Below are positions 40,959 through 52,123 of a stretch of DNA of 64,000 bases, piece after piece. Source of the stretch: JALHOP01 sp964484195 (GTDB lineage: Bacteria > Myxococcota > XYA12-FULL-58-9 > JALHOP01); the NCBI GenBank assembly GCA_964484195.1, contig CAZAER010000005.1, forward strand, positions 62,001-126,000, in the 5' to 3' direction. Below the pieces are notes generated by a model, which was given only the letters and a program-made list of their open reading frames with translations, ran no database searches and was not told where the DNA came from. How positions within the stretch are numbered: the first letter of the stretch is position 1; each line of letters opens with the position of its first letter. The position numbers were made by a program, and so were the translations under genes.

Positions 40959-43080
40959 ACAGAAGCTCGTCGCGCTCGTCGTCAGTGCCGTGTGTCTTGC
41001 TGTCTTCGCCATCGTCACGGTGAAGGGCATGGCGGCACGCGAGCGTCGTTCGTTCGAGGCGAGCCGCGCGCTGCTGGACGCTGGGGCGCAGCTCGTGACC
41101 TCCGAGCTCACGGCCGCTGGAACGGACTTGCCCGAGACTGCCGAGCACATGGCGGTGGATGCGGACCTGGCGCTGCAGCTTCACACCCTGTCCGGGCAGA
41201 TCGCGACGCTCGCTGCCATGCCCCGTCCAGGCGAGCGCATCAAAGCGCTGGTCCTGGGGCAGACGACGAAGGTGAACGACCGGCTCTCGACCTTGCGGGG
41301 CGAGCTAGGGCGCGGCCGCGAGGTCGACGCAGTCGCAGTCCTCGACGAGCAGGGTCTGGTGTTGATGTCGGACTCGGCGGTCCTCGCGGTAGGGAACAGG
41401 GTGAGGATGCCAACGGCTGCGGTGCAGCCGGCGGTGCAGCAGAGTGGGCACGCGGGGACGCCGCCGCGGCCGGCGGAGGGCGTGGAGACGATTGGGGGGG
41501 AGGGGGCAAAGCCCAAGGCCGAGCAGCCGGTGGCCGATGAGCCGATAGCCGATGAGCCGACCACCGATAGCCGATCACCGAGTGCCGAAGGCCGATCGCC
41601 GAGTGCCGATGGCCGAGAGCCGACTGCTGAGGGCCGATCGCCGACGGGCTCGGCGCGTGCTGCCGCTGCGCCATTGCCGACCATGGACGACGCTCAAACC
41701 GAAACGGTTCGCGGCGCGCTCGCTGGGACTCCCACGCTGGGCACGCTCGTCCTCGACGGTGTGATCACGCACATCGGCGCCGCGCCGATCATCTTCAAAG
41801 GCAAGCTCGCGGGTGCCGTCGTGGTCGAGCGTCGGCTGCGGAGTCTGCCAAAACCGACGGGCGTCGATCCGGTGCTCTCGCTCGATGGCCAGGTTCGCAT
41901 GGGTCGGGCGCCAGATGGCGCGAGCGTCGACAGCAACGCGACCGACACGGCGTTTCTCCTCGCGCCACGCGACGTGCGCTCGGTGGTGCCGGGTTTGGGG
42001 GCGGTTGCGGTTGCCCCGCTCTTCGTTGCTCCGGGCAGCGTCGGGGTGTGGGCGCGCCGCTTCGAGGTACCGGGCGTCCCTTCCGCGGTCGGCTACGTTT
42101 ACACCGACGTGACGCCGGCTTTCGCCGAGCTCGGCGGCTTGCAGCTCATGACGCTGATCCTCGCGGCAGTGGCTTTCGCGATCCATGCGTTGCTGATCGT
42201 GACCAACGGGATCGGCATGGCGCGCGGTATCGCCGCCATCTCGGACTTCATGGGCAAGCAACAGCAAGGCATGGGCGACGGCTCGCGCTTGTCGGAGCGC
42301 AACTTGCCGTCGGGCTTGCACCGCTTGGCGCGGCTCGTGAACAAGAGCCTCGAGCGCAGCCCCGGCACCGCGCCGAGCATCGTGTCGGCGCGCAACGCAA
42401 GCCTCGATGACGTGATTGCGCACCATGAGCCGGCGAGCTCGGATGGGTCGGAGCTGGACTTCGGGAGCTTTGCGACGCCGAAGGATGCGAGTCAGTTCAA
42501 GGCGCCGACGATGGAGATGAAGAGGCCACCGACGCCGCCGGCGAAGGCCGATGAGCGAGGGCCGATGGCCGATGGCCGAGCACCGATTGCCGACGTCCGA
42601 TCAACGATTGCCGATAGCCGATCACCGATCCCGGCCGGCCCGACCCCTTCGCCTGCCCTCTCCGATCCCGGCTCCGCTGCCTTGCTCGCGTCCCTCGAAG
42701 AGTTGAGCGAGTCGCTCGCGGGTGACGACGACGCTGCTCCTACCTTCGCGGCCGAAAAGCCGGCACCGAAGGTCAACGGCGCTGCCGGTAGGGCTGCTCC
42801 CGCACCGGTGCCTGCCCCCGCTCCAGCACCGGCTCCGGCGCCCGTCGTGAGCGCCAACGACGCGCCGCGCGACACCCACTACCGCGAGGTCTATCAACGC
42901 TTCGTCGAGGTGCGCGTCGAGTGTGGTGAGCCGACCGACGATCTCACCTACGACAAGTTCACGGCCAAGCTGGCGCAGAGCCGTGAGGCCGTCGTCTCCA
43001 AGCAAGCCTGCAAGGACGTACGTTTCTCGGTCTACGTGAAGAACGGCAAGGCCGCGCTCAAGGCGACGCCGGTCAAGTAG
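40951..43080 (+). CDS. Membrane protein with MXAN_5187 C-terminal domain
   Basis: A 709-residue protein starting at ATG 40951. A transmembrane helix at about 7-26 and another at about 397-420 enclose a large extracytoplasmic region. The C-terminal 65 residues (HYREVYQRFVEVRVECGEP, LTYDKFTAKL, VRFSVYVKNGKAALKATPV) match the MXAN_5187 C-terminal domain, a myxobacterial family without known activity. Low-complexity linkers at about 194-234 and 530-563 hold the 21-base repeats, and a long (PA)n run lies at about 615-630. It overlaps the glycosyltransferase by eight bases. It may be a sensor or polymer-export partner in that operon. Confidence 0.8.
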   Translation: MARQKLVALVVSAVCLAVFAIVTVKGMAARERRSFEASRALLDAGAQLVTSELTAAGTDLPETAEHMAVDADLALQLHTLSGQIATLAAMPRPGERIKALVLGQTTKVNDRLSTLRGELGRGREVDAVAVLDEQGLVLMSDSAVLAVGNRVRMPTAAVQPAVQQSGHAGTPPRPAEGVETIGGEGAKPKAEQPVADEPIADEPTTDSRSPSAEGRSPSADGREPTAEGRSPTGSARAAAAPLPTMDDAQTETVRGALAGTPTLGTLVLDGVITHIGAAPIIFKGKLAGAVVVERRLRSLPKPTGVDPVLSLDGQVRMGRAPDGASVDSNATDTAFLLAPRDVRSVVPGLGAVAVAPLFVAPGSVGVWARRFEVPGVPSAVGYVYTDVTPAFAELGGLQLMTLILAAVAFAIHALLIVTNGIGMARGIAAISDFMGKQQQGMGDGSRLSERNLPSGLHRLARLVNKSLERSPGTAPSIVSARNASLDDVIAHHEPASSDGSELDFGSFATPKDASQFKAPTMEMKRPPTPPAKADERGPMADGRAPIADVRSTIADSRSPIPAGPTPSPALSDPGSAALLASLEELSESLAGDDDAAPTFAAEKPAPKVNGAAGRAAPAPVPAPAPAPAPAPVVSANDAPRDTHYREVYQRFVEVRVECGEPTDDLTYDKFTAKLAQSREAVVSKQACKDVRFSVYVKNGKAALKATPVK
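41530..41650 (+). repeat. 21-base coding repeat, site 2
   Basis: Four to five copies read as S-R-S-P-S-A-E, G-R-S-P-S-A-D, G-R-E-P-T-A-E, G-R-S-P-T-G, preceded by shorter A-D-E-P units. The underlying DNA is a run of GCCGAT-like hexamers. It sits in the extracytoplasmic linker of the MXAN_5187-domain protein. Confidence 0.8.
42541..42640 (+). repeat. 21-base coding repeat, site 3
   Basis: Four diverged copies read as D-E-R-G-P-M-A, D-G-R-A-P-I-A, D-V-R-S-T-I-A, D-S-R-S-P-I-P, in the cytoplasmic linker of the same protein as site 2. Reading frame is the same as at sites 1 and 2. Confidence 0.78.
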
Positions 43081-43972
43081 ACGGCAGGCCGAGCTGCAGG
43101 TGCCAGCCGGTTGGGGCGATGGCGACGATGCCCTTGCTCACCGAGACGGAGAACTGGCGGACGCCGTCTTTGGTCTCGAGCTTGCCGCTGATCGACTGTC
43201 TGCTATCGAGTACACCCGGGTAGCCGCGCAACGTCGTGAGCCCGAAGGGACCCTCGAGGTCGAAGCCCTTGCCGATCAAGCCCTTTGCCCAGGCGAGCTC
43301 GCCGTCGTCGATGTTCTTCCAGTTGGAGAGCGCTGCGAACATGCGGTCGGTGACCGCAGCCCGGTCCGCTTCGGCGATGTCGTTTCGCTCGAAGAACCCG
43401 TTCGAGAGCTCGAGCGAGGTCGCCGGAACGGCGACGCCACGCATGACCGTCGCGATGCTCGCTGCGTCCCAGTCGACGTTCGAGTTGATCCAGCCCTCGA
43501 GCGCTTCGTAGCCCAAGGTACCGGAGACGCGACCGTTCTCATCAATCGCGCTTTCGGTGTCCAACACCTTCGACAGCTCGAGCTTGTCACCGTGCTCCTG
43601 CACGAAGTCCTTCGGGAAGCCCCAGAAGGTGAGGAGGGCGCGCTTCGCAGCAACCATCTGCTCTTCGCTGATGACGTATTTCCCGTCCACTTTGACGAAC
43701 GCCTGGCGCAGGGCGGCGATGGCTTCGGGAGGAATTGGGATGCCGATCGCCATGCGGGGCACCGCAAGTGGCGCGCCAGTCACGACGGCGCTGGCCGGGG
43801 TCGTGGCGTTGCCGGAGACGACAGGCTTGCCGTGGACGGTCACGGGAACGCCGGCGGGAATCTGGAAGACGACGGTGCGGGCCTTTTCAGCCGGCTTTTC
43901 CTGAGCGCTGATAGGGGTTTCGGGCGCGCTCGAGACAATAGGGGTGCCAGTTCCAACGATGGGCGTTTTCAT
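43073..43972 (-). CDS. Unknown soluble protein
   Basis: A 299-residue protein not recognised. Residues 1-70 are Pro/Thr/Val-rich and probably disordered. The middle is helical (VDGKYVISEEQMVAAKRALL; FPKDFVQEHGDKLELSKVLD) with AIDENGRVSGTLGYEAL, which faintly resembles an EF-hand loop but lacks its first Asp. The C-terminus is beta-rich (FSVSVSKGIVAIAPTGWHLQ). No signal peptide or membrane segment. It lies 80 bases after idi on the same strand, so it may be read from the mevalonate operon, and its last eight bases overlap the convergent MXAN_5187-domain gene. Confidence 0.72.
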   Translation of the reverse strand: MKTPIVGTGTPIVSSAPETPISAQEKPAEKARTVVFQIPAGVPVTVHGKPVVSGNATTPASAVVTGAPLAVPRMAIGIPIPPEAIAALRQAFVKVDGKYVISEEQMVAAKRALLTFWGFPKDFVQEHGDKLELSKVLDTESAIDENGRVSGTLGYEALEGWINSNVDWDAASIATVMRGVAVPATSLELSNGFFERNDIAEADRAAVTDRMFAALSNWKNIDDGELAWAKGLIGKGFDLEGPFGLTTLRGYPGVLDSRQSISGKLETKDGVRQFSVSVSKGIVAIAPTGWHLQLGLPST

Positions 43973-44052
43973 GGCCTAAATCATCGCCGTGAAGGCCGGC
44001 CGGGTGCGGATGCCTGCTGTGCCACGTTGGTCTCGCCAAGTGTGCGCGAGCG

Positions 44053-44630
44053 TCAGGGGCGCGACGTCGTCAGCGACTTCATCTGGTCGGCGTGCTCGGC
44101 GAGGAGGCGCCGCCATTCGATCTTGAACCAGGGCGTGTAGCGCTCGTCATCGGCGTCCGCGGCGAGCTCGCGTGTGACTTCTTCAGCGGACAGCCACTTG
44201 AGACCCGCGATTTCCATGGGATGCGAGCGCGGTGCCGCGTCACTCTTGCCGACGTAGACCGAGCAAAGCTCGTGCTCCGAGCCGGCAGCGCCGAAGTGGG
44301 CCTGGTACTCGAACTTGAACAGGTAGGTGAGAGCGGTCGTCATCCCGAGCTCTTGCTCGAGGCGCCGTACCGTCGCGGTCGCCATGTCTTCGCCGGCCCG
44401 TGGATGACTGCAGCAGGTATTCGACCAATAGAGTGGCCAGAGGCGCTTCTCGGCAGCCCGCTGCTGTAGAAGCAGCTCGCCACGGCTGTTGAAGATGAAG
44501 ATCGAGAAGGCGCGGTGCAGCACGCCTTTGCCGTCGTGCGCGGCGGCTTTGGTGATGGTGCCAAGCTCCCGGTCGTTTCCGTCGACGGCGATGAGCTTTT
44601 CGCTCTCTGAGGATACCGCTTCCACGTGCG

Positions 44631-44634
<4 letters not shown>
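44053..44634 (-). CDS. idi: Isopentenyl-diphosphate isomerase, type I
   Basis: A 193-residue NUDIX enzyme interconverting IPP and DMAPP. The active-site Cys is in YWSNTCCSHPRAGE, the NUDIX-like box follows as ATVRRLEQELGM, and the catalytic Glu region reads SEHELCSVYVG. HRAFSIFIFNSRGELLLQQR opens the fold. The GTG at 44634 overlaps the stop of the upstream fusion gene (GTGA). It is the last biosynthetic gene of the mevalonate operon. Confidence 0.92.
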
Positions 44635-46889
<2,255 letters not shown>

Positions 46890-46905
46890 CAGCTTCCTTC
46901 AAGCG

Positions 46906-47883
46906 TTACATGGTCAGCGCGCCCGTATTGGACACACCGAGCGGGACGATTGGGAAACCCGCGCTCTTCAAAGCGCTCTGAACCCGGGGGAGCTCGTCCT
47001 GGCGGCAGAGTGCGACTCCGAGGTCACCTCCACCAGCGCCGGCCGGCTTATAGCGAGCGCCATTAGATCGCGCAATCGCGCCAATTTGCGCGTGCGCCGG
47101 GGTTTCGATGGCGATCCCAGCGGTCTTGCCGAGGTTTGCGAGACCCTCGCCGTACTGGCCGACGATCTCGAGAAAGCCGTCCACCTCCCCGGCGTGAAAA
47201 GCCGCGCAAGCTTGCTCGCTTAGCCGCTTGAGGCCGCCCATGATGGCGGCGTAGCTCGAGGGCTCGCGGGCGGCGAACTGCGCTACCGCGCCGACGAAGC
47301 TGCGGGTGTCCGCCGACGTACCCGACCAGATCGCTATCATCGCGAGCCCTGCGGGCCACTTCATCGGTGTTCGCTCGGGGAGCTCGGTGCCGCGGAGGCG
47401 GTAACGCAAGACGCCGCCGTGCACGCTCGCACCGAGATCGATGCCGCTGCCCGCGCCTTTCTGGAACTCGCGGTGGGCTTGGAAGGCGCGCTGGAAGATG
47501 ACGTCGGCGCTGGCTTTGGCGTCGAGGATGCGCTCGAGCGCCACGGTGAGGGCGGCGGAGGAGCCGAGACCGAGCTTGTCCTTGCCCTCGAAGAACGCCT
47601 GAGTGTCGAGGGTGATGTGCTCGACGGTGGCGGGGAGCTGGCGCAGGCGCGGGAGCACCAGCCGTAGCGCCTCCGCAGCCGGACCCTCGAGGTCTGGACG
47701 CGTGAGCGTCGCGCCAAACACGCCGATCTCCGCCGCATCGACGGTGAGCGTCGGGCTCTCTACGTTCCCCGCGCGCGTCTCGACGCCGGCATAGCGGTCG
47801 ACCGCGACGACGAGCGCGGGCGCGCCCTCGAGGACCGCGTACTCACCGACGATGACGAGCTTGCCGGGCGCCTGGCTCTTCAT
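46906..47883 (-). CDS. Phosphomevalonate kinase (GHMP family)
   Basis: A 325-residue GHMP kinase: MKSQAPGKLVIVGEYAVLEG at the N-terminus, ATP loop LGLGSSAALTVALE, and a C-terminal motif KPAGAGGGDLGVALC. GSGIDLGASVHGGVLRYR matches phosphomevalonate kinases rather than mevalonate kinases. It makes mevalonate diphosphate for the decarboxylase encoded just upstream. Its start overlaps the decarboxylase stop by one base. Confidence 0.9.
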   Translation of the reverse strand: MKSQAPGKLVIVGEYAVLEGAPALVVAVDRYAGVETRAGNVESPTLTVDAAEIGVFGATLTRPDLEGPAAEALRLVLPRLRQLPATVEHITLDTQAFFEGKDKLGLGSSAALTVALERILDAKASADVIFQRAFQAHREFQKGAGSGIDLGASVHGGVLRYRLRGTELPERTPMKWPAGLAMIAIWSGTSADTRSFVGAVAQFAAREPSSYAAIMGGLKRLSEQACAAFHAGEVDGFLEIVGQYGEGLANLGKTAGIAIETPAHAQIGAIARSNGARYKPAGAGGGDLGVALCRQDELPRVQSALKSAGFPIVPLGVSNTGALTM

Positions 47884-48860
47884 CAGAGGAGATGCGCCGC
47901 CGGCCCCAGATCACTCGCGACGACGCGCAGCACTCCGGGCACGGCGGCGATGCTGGTCTCGACGGCACGCGCGTGCTCCGCGGTGGTGAGGACCTTCACC
48001 TGCGGACCGGCGTCGATCGTGTAGGTGGCGGGCACGCCCTTCTTTTGCAGCTCGCGGACGGCGTGCACGCAGTCGACGGTCGCGCCCCGCCAATAGACGA
48101 GGGCAGGATCGGTCGCGAGCATGACGGCGTGCATCTTCATGCACGAGCGTTCGGTGATGCGTGCCAGGAGCCCGAAGTCTTTGTCCGCTATCGCGGAACG
48201 AAGCGCGACGAGATCGTGCGGGTGGGTGTCGACCCAGGCGGCGTAATAGGGGGAGGTGGTGCGGGAAGCGTCCATGCCGCTGGTCGACCCGGTCTCCTTC
48301 TTGGCGTCGCTCACCACTGCGACCAGCACCTTGAGCGGCCAGTGCGCGGGGGGAGCGAGCTCTCTTGCGACACAGTCGCTGCCGTCGTCGCGCTGACCGC
48401 GCGCGAGCTCCACGAAGCCGCCGAAGATCGAGCGCGCAGCGGAGCCGGAGCCCCGACGTGCGAGCTCGGAAAGCTCCGTGGGATTGGCGTCGAGTCCAGC
48501 GGCATTGCTTGCCGCGAGCGCCAAAGCCGCGAAACCGGACGCAGAGGAGGCAAGCCCAGCCCCGGTGGGAAAGTCGTTCTTGCTGACGACGCGCGCGTGA
48601 TCGGCGATCTTCGCCTTGCTGCGAATGAGGTCGAGAAAGCGACTGACCCGCTGCGCGTCTTCCGCCGATGCCTGCGTGCCGTTGAGCTCGAGGCTGTCAT
48701 CATCGAGGGCGGGATCGAAGGCGACACTGGTCTCGGTCGACAAACCGGCGAGGGTCACCGAGATCGATCCGACCGCGGGTAGGTTCAGCGTCGTGCCGCG
48801 CTTCCCCCAATATTTGACCAGCGCGAAGTTGGTGTGCGCGCGGGCGCGAGCTTGTCTCAT
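47883..48860 (-). CDS. mvaD: Diphosphomevalonate decarboxylase
   Basis: A 325-residue GHMP-fold decarboxylase giving isopentenyl diphosphate. AHTNFALVKYWGKRGTTLNL holds the conserved Lys-Tyr-Trp-Gly-Lys, SISVTLAGLSTETSV the substrate loop, and GLASSASGFAALALA the phosphate loop. RRGSGSAARSIFGGFV and GSTSGMDASRTTSPYY include the catalytic Arg and Ser. First gene of the operon mvaD - phosphomevalonate kinase - HMGR/MVK - idi. Only HMG-CoA synthase and thiolase are missing from the window. Confidence 0.94.
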   Translation of the reverse strand: MRQARARAHTNFALVKYWGKRGTTLNLPAVGSISVTLAGLSTETSVAFDPALDDDSLELNGTQASAEDAQRVSRFLDLIRSKAKIADHARVVSKNDFPTGAGLASSASGFAALALAASNAAGLDANPTELSELARRGSGSAARSIFGGFVELARGQRDDGSDCVARELAPPAHWPLKVLVAVVSDAKKETGSTSGMDASRTTSPYYAAWVDTHPHDLVALRSAIADKDFGLLARITERSCMKMHAVMLATDPALVYWRGATVDCVHAVRELQKKGVPATYTIDAGPQVKVLTTAEHARAVETSIAAVPGVLRVVASDLGPAAHLL

Positions 48861-48890
48861 GGCGAAGCTCTATTAGTCGCGGCGCTTGCC

Positions 48891-49073
48891 GTGAAGCTCG
48901 GTGCTGCGCGCTTGTTGCGTGCCGTGTTTGACGACGCTCACCGCGAACAAACGGATGGCGCGCTCTTGAGCCCGAGCTCGGTGCAGCTGCTGGAGGCGCG
49001 CCGGGGGCCGGTGCTTGAGGCCCTGGGGACGCATACGCCTGGGCAAGGGACGCAAGCCGCTGCGATGCGATGA
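48891..49073 (+). CDS. Doubtful 60-residue ORF in the mvaD-kinase gap
   Basis: The 362-base gap between the divergent mvaD and kinase genes (48861-49222) must hold both promoters. Its only candidate gene is a GTG-initiated 60-residue frame reading VKLGAARLLRAVFDDAHREQ with a plausible composition but no recognisable family and no clear ribosome-binding site. It could be a remnant or chance ORF. I could not identify promoter boxes in the gap with confidence. Confidence 0.2.
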   Translation: MKLGAARLLRAVFDDAHREQTDGALLSPSSVQLLEARRGPVLEALGTHTPGQGTQAAAMR

Positions 49074-49222
49074 ATCAGCCACGCGAGACCCCCGGCGTTT
49101 GGTGAGGCTCATGCATACCTGCTTTCACCCCGGGTGCTCAAGTACGCAAAACTTCCCGCAATCTTGGGCCTTTGCTCCTCTTTTTCACCTCTTGGCACCC
49201 AAGGCGTGTAGATCAAAGGAGC

Positions 49223-51172
49223 ATGGCCGAGAAGAACGCCGACCGCGCTACCCCGTCGAAAATCGGGCGCTATCAGGTCCTCGATCGACTCGCTGCCGGC
49301 GGTATGGCCGAAGTCTACCGGGCGCGCAGCGCGAGCGACGGCAATCGCCTCATCGCCATCAAATGTATGCTGCCCGCTCTCGTCGACGACGAAGAGTTCG
49401 CCAACATGTTCGTCGACGAGGCGAAGCTCGCCTCGCAGCTCTCGCACCCCAACATCGTCCAAATTTACGAGCTCGGGCGCTACAAGGAACAGCTCTACAT
49501 CGCCATGGAGCTCATTCACGGCCGCGACCTCCGTGCCATCGTCCGCAAGGCCAAAAAGCGCGGGCAAGCGCTCTCGCCGCAGTTCGTGGCCTACGTCGTC
49601 GCCAAGACCGCCGAAGCGCTCGACTACGCCCATCGCAAGACCAGCATCGACGGCAAGCCGCTCAAGCTCGTCCACCGCGATGTCAGTCCGCAAAACATCT
49701 TGGTGGGCTACGACGGCAACGTCAAAGTCGTCGATTTCGGTATCGCTAAAGCGGACTTCCGCCGCACCATGTCACGCGTCGGCATCTTGAAGGGCAAGTT
49801 CGCGTACATGGCCCCCGAGCAGGTGAAGACCGGCGAGGTCGACGGGCGCACCGACATCTTTGCGCTGGGGGCGGTGCTCTACGAGGCATTCGCGCACCGC
49901 AAGCTGTTTTATGGCGAGAGCGACTTCTCGATCCTCGAGCGCGTCACCAACGGCACGCTACCGGAAGACGCCGCGGCCTGGGATCGCTTGCCACCCGATG
50001 TCGCCAACGTGGTGAAGCGCGCGGTCACGGTCGATCCAGCGGAGCGCTATCAAGAGGCGTCGAACATGGCGGAGGCGCTCGAGCCGCTGCTCATCGACGG
50101 TCGCACCTTCTTCGGTCCAAAGCAGGCGCGCGAGCTCATGACTGGTTTGTTCGACCAAGAGATCGCCGACAACGAGATGGCGCTGCGAGCCTTCGCCTCC
50201 ACTGCCGGCGAGATGTCCGGCATCCTGCGGCGTCCGTCGCAGAAGGTCGAGAAGCTCGACAAGGTCCAAGCCGACGACGAGGAGAAGCCGGGCCGCGACT
50301 GGAGCATCGTCACGCGCGACCCGGCAAAAGCCGCTGCCGAGGTCGAAGCCGAGCTGCAGCGCGACCGTGCGAGCCGAAGCGGTGGGCGCGGCAACGGCCG
50401 AGACGAGAGTAACACCTCGACGGATCACATCCACAACACGTCGACGCGTCCCGAGCCCGAGCGCCGGCCGAACAGTCGCGAGCGCTCCGCTTCCGAAGAC
50501 GACGCGACGCGGGTCACCGGCGTCGAGCCCGCGCCCATGGAGAAGGCGAAGAGCTCGGCGCGTGGCCGTTCACCCTCGCAAACCATCGTACCGGTCACCG
50601 AGACGCGCGGGATTCCCCTCGTTGGTAGCGTCCTCGGCGGTAACCCCGACGAGCAACGGCGCCGCTTGCTCTGGACGCTCACCGGGGCCATCGCTGTGGT
50701 GCTGGTGTTGCTCGTCATCGTCTTGGTGAAACGCGCGACGCCGACACAGACCGAAGTGATCGGCGAAGGCGACGCGCTCGCCGACATCGCCGAGCGCCCG
50801 CGCATCCCACGCGTGACCACGACGCCGCTCGATCAGCCGCAGCAGGCGCCGCAACCCAGCGCACCCGATCCGGTGGAGCGTGCGCCGGAGAAGCCCGAGG
50901 TCGTGGTCGAAGCGAAGCCGGCGCCACCACCCGCGCCGGATCCCGAGCCGGCGTACGGCTACTTGAGCGTGCGCACCAGCGACGGCCGACCCGCGACCGT
51001 GTTCATCGACAAGAAAGAGGTCGGGCCGGCACCCATCGTCAAACGCAAGATGCCGTACGGCGAGCACATCGTGCGTGTCGTCGACAAAGCCAATCGCGCC
51101 AAGGTCCTGCAGGTCATCCTGACCTCGAAGAACAGCCGCAAGGCACCGGTCGAGCTCGAAGTCTCGCCGTAA
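49223..51172 (+). CDS. Transmembrane Ser/Thr protein kinase with extracytoplasmic PEGA domain
   Basis: A 649-residue kinase; ATG 49223 has AAAGGA just upstream. Kinase domain at about 14-290: LAAGGMAEVYRA, IAIKCMLPAL, VHRDVSPQNILVG, DFGIAKADFRR, MAPEQVKTG. A charged, Ser/Arg-rich juxtamembrane linker (about 375-480) leads to one transmembrane helix at 483-505. After a Pro-rich stretch, residues about 578-649 form a PEGA domain (YGYLSVRTSDGRPATVFIDK; MPYGEHIVRVVD), a surface-binding module. Topology: kinase inside, PEGA outside. Divergent from the mevalonate operon and followed by a small lipoprotein. Confidence 0.93.
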   Translation: MAEKNADRATPSKIGRYQVLDRLAAGGMAEVYRARSASDGNRLIAIKCMLPALVDDEEFANMFVDEAKLASQLSHPNIVQIYELGRYKEQLYIAMELIHGRDLRAIVRKAKKRGQALSPQFVAYVVAKTAEALDYAHRKTSIDGKPLKLVHRDVSPQNILVGYDGNVKVVDFGIAKADFRRTMSRVGILKGKFAYMAPEQVKTGEVDGRTDIFALGAVLYEAFAHRKLFYGESDFSILERVTNGTLPEDAAAWDRLPPDVANVVKRAVTVDPAERYQEASNMAEALEPLLIDGRTFFGPKQARELMTGLFDQEIADNEMALRAFASTAGEMSGILRRPSQKVEKLDKVQADDEEKPGRDWSIVTRDPAKAAAEVEAELQRDRASRSGGRGNGRDESNTSTDHIHNTSTRPEPERRPNSRERSASEDDATRVTGVEPAPMEKAKSSARGRSPSQTIVPVTETRGIPLVGSVLGGNPDEQRRRLLWTLTGAIAVVLVLLVIVLVKRATPTQTEVIGEGDALADIAERPRIPRVTTTPLDQPQQAPQPSAPDPVERAPEKPEVVVEAKPAPPPAPDPEPAYGYLSVRTSDGRPATVFIDKKEVGPAPIVKRKMPYGEHIVRVVDKANRAKVLQVILTSKNSRKAPVELEVSP

Positions 51173-51323
51173 CGAGCGGTCATTCGTGTCCGCTCGGTCG
51201 GACAGGTGACCGGCTTCAGCGGACGCGCTGGCGCTCGTAAAGCGTTGAAATCATGCGGCTCCGTGCCCGGCACGGCGAATGCATTCCAATGACGCGAACG
51301 AGACAGCGGACACGAGGCTCATC

Positions 51324-51515
51324 ATGCGTCACTGGAAGCTCCCCACTCTGATCCTCGCGCTGACGCTGATCGCTACAGGTTGTGCAACCACCGCGCGGGA
51401 GACGCCGCGCAGTGCCAAGTTCAAGCAGTACGAGCAAACGAGCGCCGCCGTGGAGCGCGCGCATCGCGTACGTGCTTGGCGCAGTGCCGATGCCTTTGCG
51501 CTCGGTGCTGACTGA
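51324..51515 (+). CDS. Small lipoprotein
   Basis: A 63-residue protein starting at ATG 51324 with GAGG upstream. MRHWKLPTLILALTLIATGC is a lipoprotein signal with lipobox IATGC, leaving a mature peptide of 44 residues that is charged and Ala/Arg-rich. No family recognised. It follows the PEGA kinase by 150 bases on the same strand and might be a separate transcript. Too small for functional inference. Confidence 0.6.
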   Translation: MRHWKLPTLILALTLIATGCATTARETPRSAKFKQYEQTSAAVERAHRVRAWRSADAFALGAD

Positions 51516-51580
51516 TCGCGCTCGGCGATGACCACACAAGCGGTTTCCCCCCGCACTGTCGTCGCCGAGCATCCTGAACC

Positions 51581-51630
51581 CCTGAAAACAACAACGCCGG
51601 TGCATCTCTCACGAGGTGCACCGGCGTTGT
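51581..51630 (-). terminator. Rho-independent terminator downstream of HU
   Basis: Arms 51591-51604 and 51617-51630 (ACAACGCCGGTGCA and its perfect complement) form a 14-pair stem that extends four more pairs, one of them wobble, around a four-base loop. On the minus strand the stem is followed by TGTTTTC, a U-rich tract. It lies 61 bases past the HU stop. On the plus strand no T-run follows, though the hairpin may still slow transcription from the lipoprotein side. Confidence 0.8.
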
Positions 51631-51691
51631 GTCGATCAGAGGGGATACGTACCATTTTCCGAGGCGGAAAACGGAACATGTCCCTGCGATC

Positions 51692-51967
51692 TTAGAGCTT
51701 GTCCTTGAAGGCCTTCGCGGCGCGGAAGCCGACGGTCTTCGAGGCCTTGATCTTGATGGCCTCGCCGGTCTGCGGGTTACGGCCGGGGCGAGCCTTGCGG
51801 GTGCGCACGACGAACGTGCCGAAGCCCGGGTACGAGAAGCGCTTGTCCTTGCGGATGGCGCCAGCGAGGTTCTCGAACACGGTCTCGACCATCTCGGCCG
51901 CGAGCTTCTTGGTGACTTCGCCGTTGTGCTTCTCGTACATCTTCTCGATGAGCTCAGCCTTCGTCAT
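51692..51967 (-). CDS. hup: DNA-binding protein HU
   Basis: A 91-residue nucleoid protein. MTKAELIEKMYEKHNGEVTK forms the helical dimer base, and the DNA-binding arm carries FVVRTRKARPGRNPQTGEAI with the intercalating Pro in RNPQTG. GFGTFVVR is the family hallmark. AAGGAA is seven bases before the ATG. The 173-base upstream region to the moeA end holds its promoter; a clear -35/-10 pair was not evident. Confidence 0.97.
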   Translation of the reverse strand: MTKAELIEKMYEKHNGEVTKKLAAEMVETVFENLAGAIRKDKRFSYPGFGTFVVRTRKARPGRNPQTGEAIKIKASKTVGFRAAKAFKDKL

Positions 51968-52123
51968 TGTCTTTTCCTTGGTGTTGCTCGTCTCGCTCCG
52001 GACTTGAATTTACAGCCTCGGGAGCATGGTACGAGCGAATCTGCCCAGTGAATTAGCGGGCGTCCCGATCGGGGTCAAGCGAAACCCGCATCCATTCAGG
52101 TCGATTTCGCGATCGCGCGGACG

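Noticed and set aside
41530..42640. Spaced 21-base repeats considered as a CRISPR array
   Set aside because: Units are contiguous without unique spacers, lie inside an open reading frame, and no cas gene is near.
49180..49222. TTGGCACCCAAGGCG upstream of the PEGA kinase as a sigma-54 promoter
   Set aside because: The -24 half fits but GCG stands where TTGC is required, and it is too close to the start codon.
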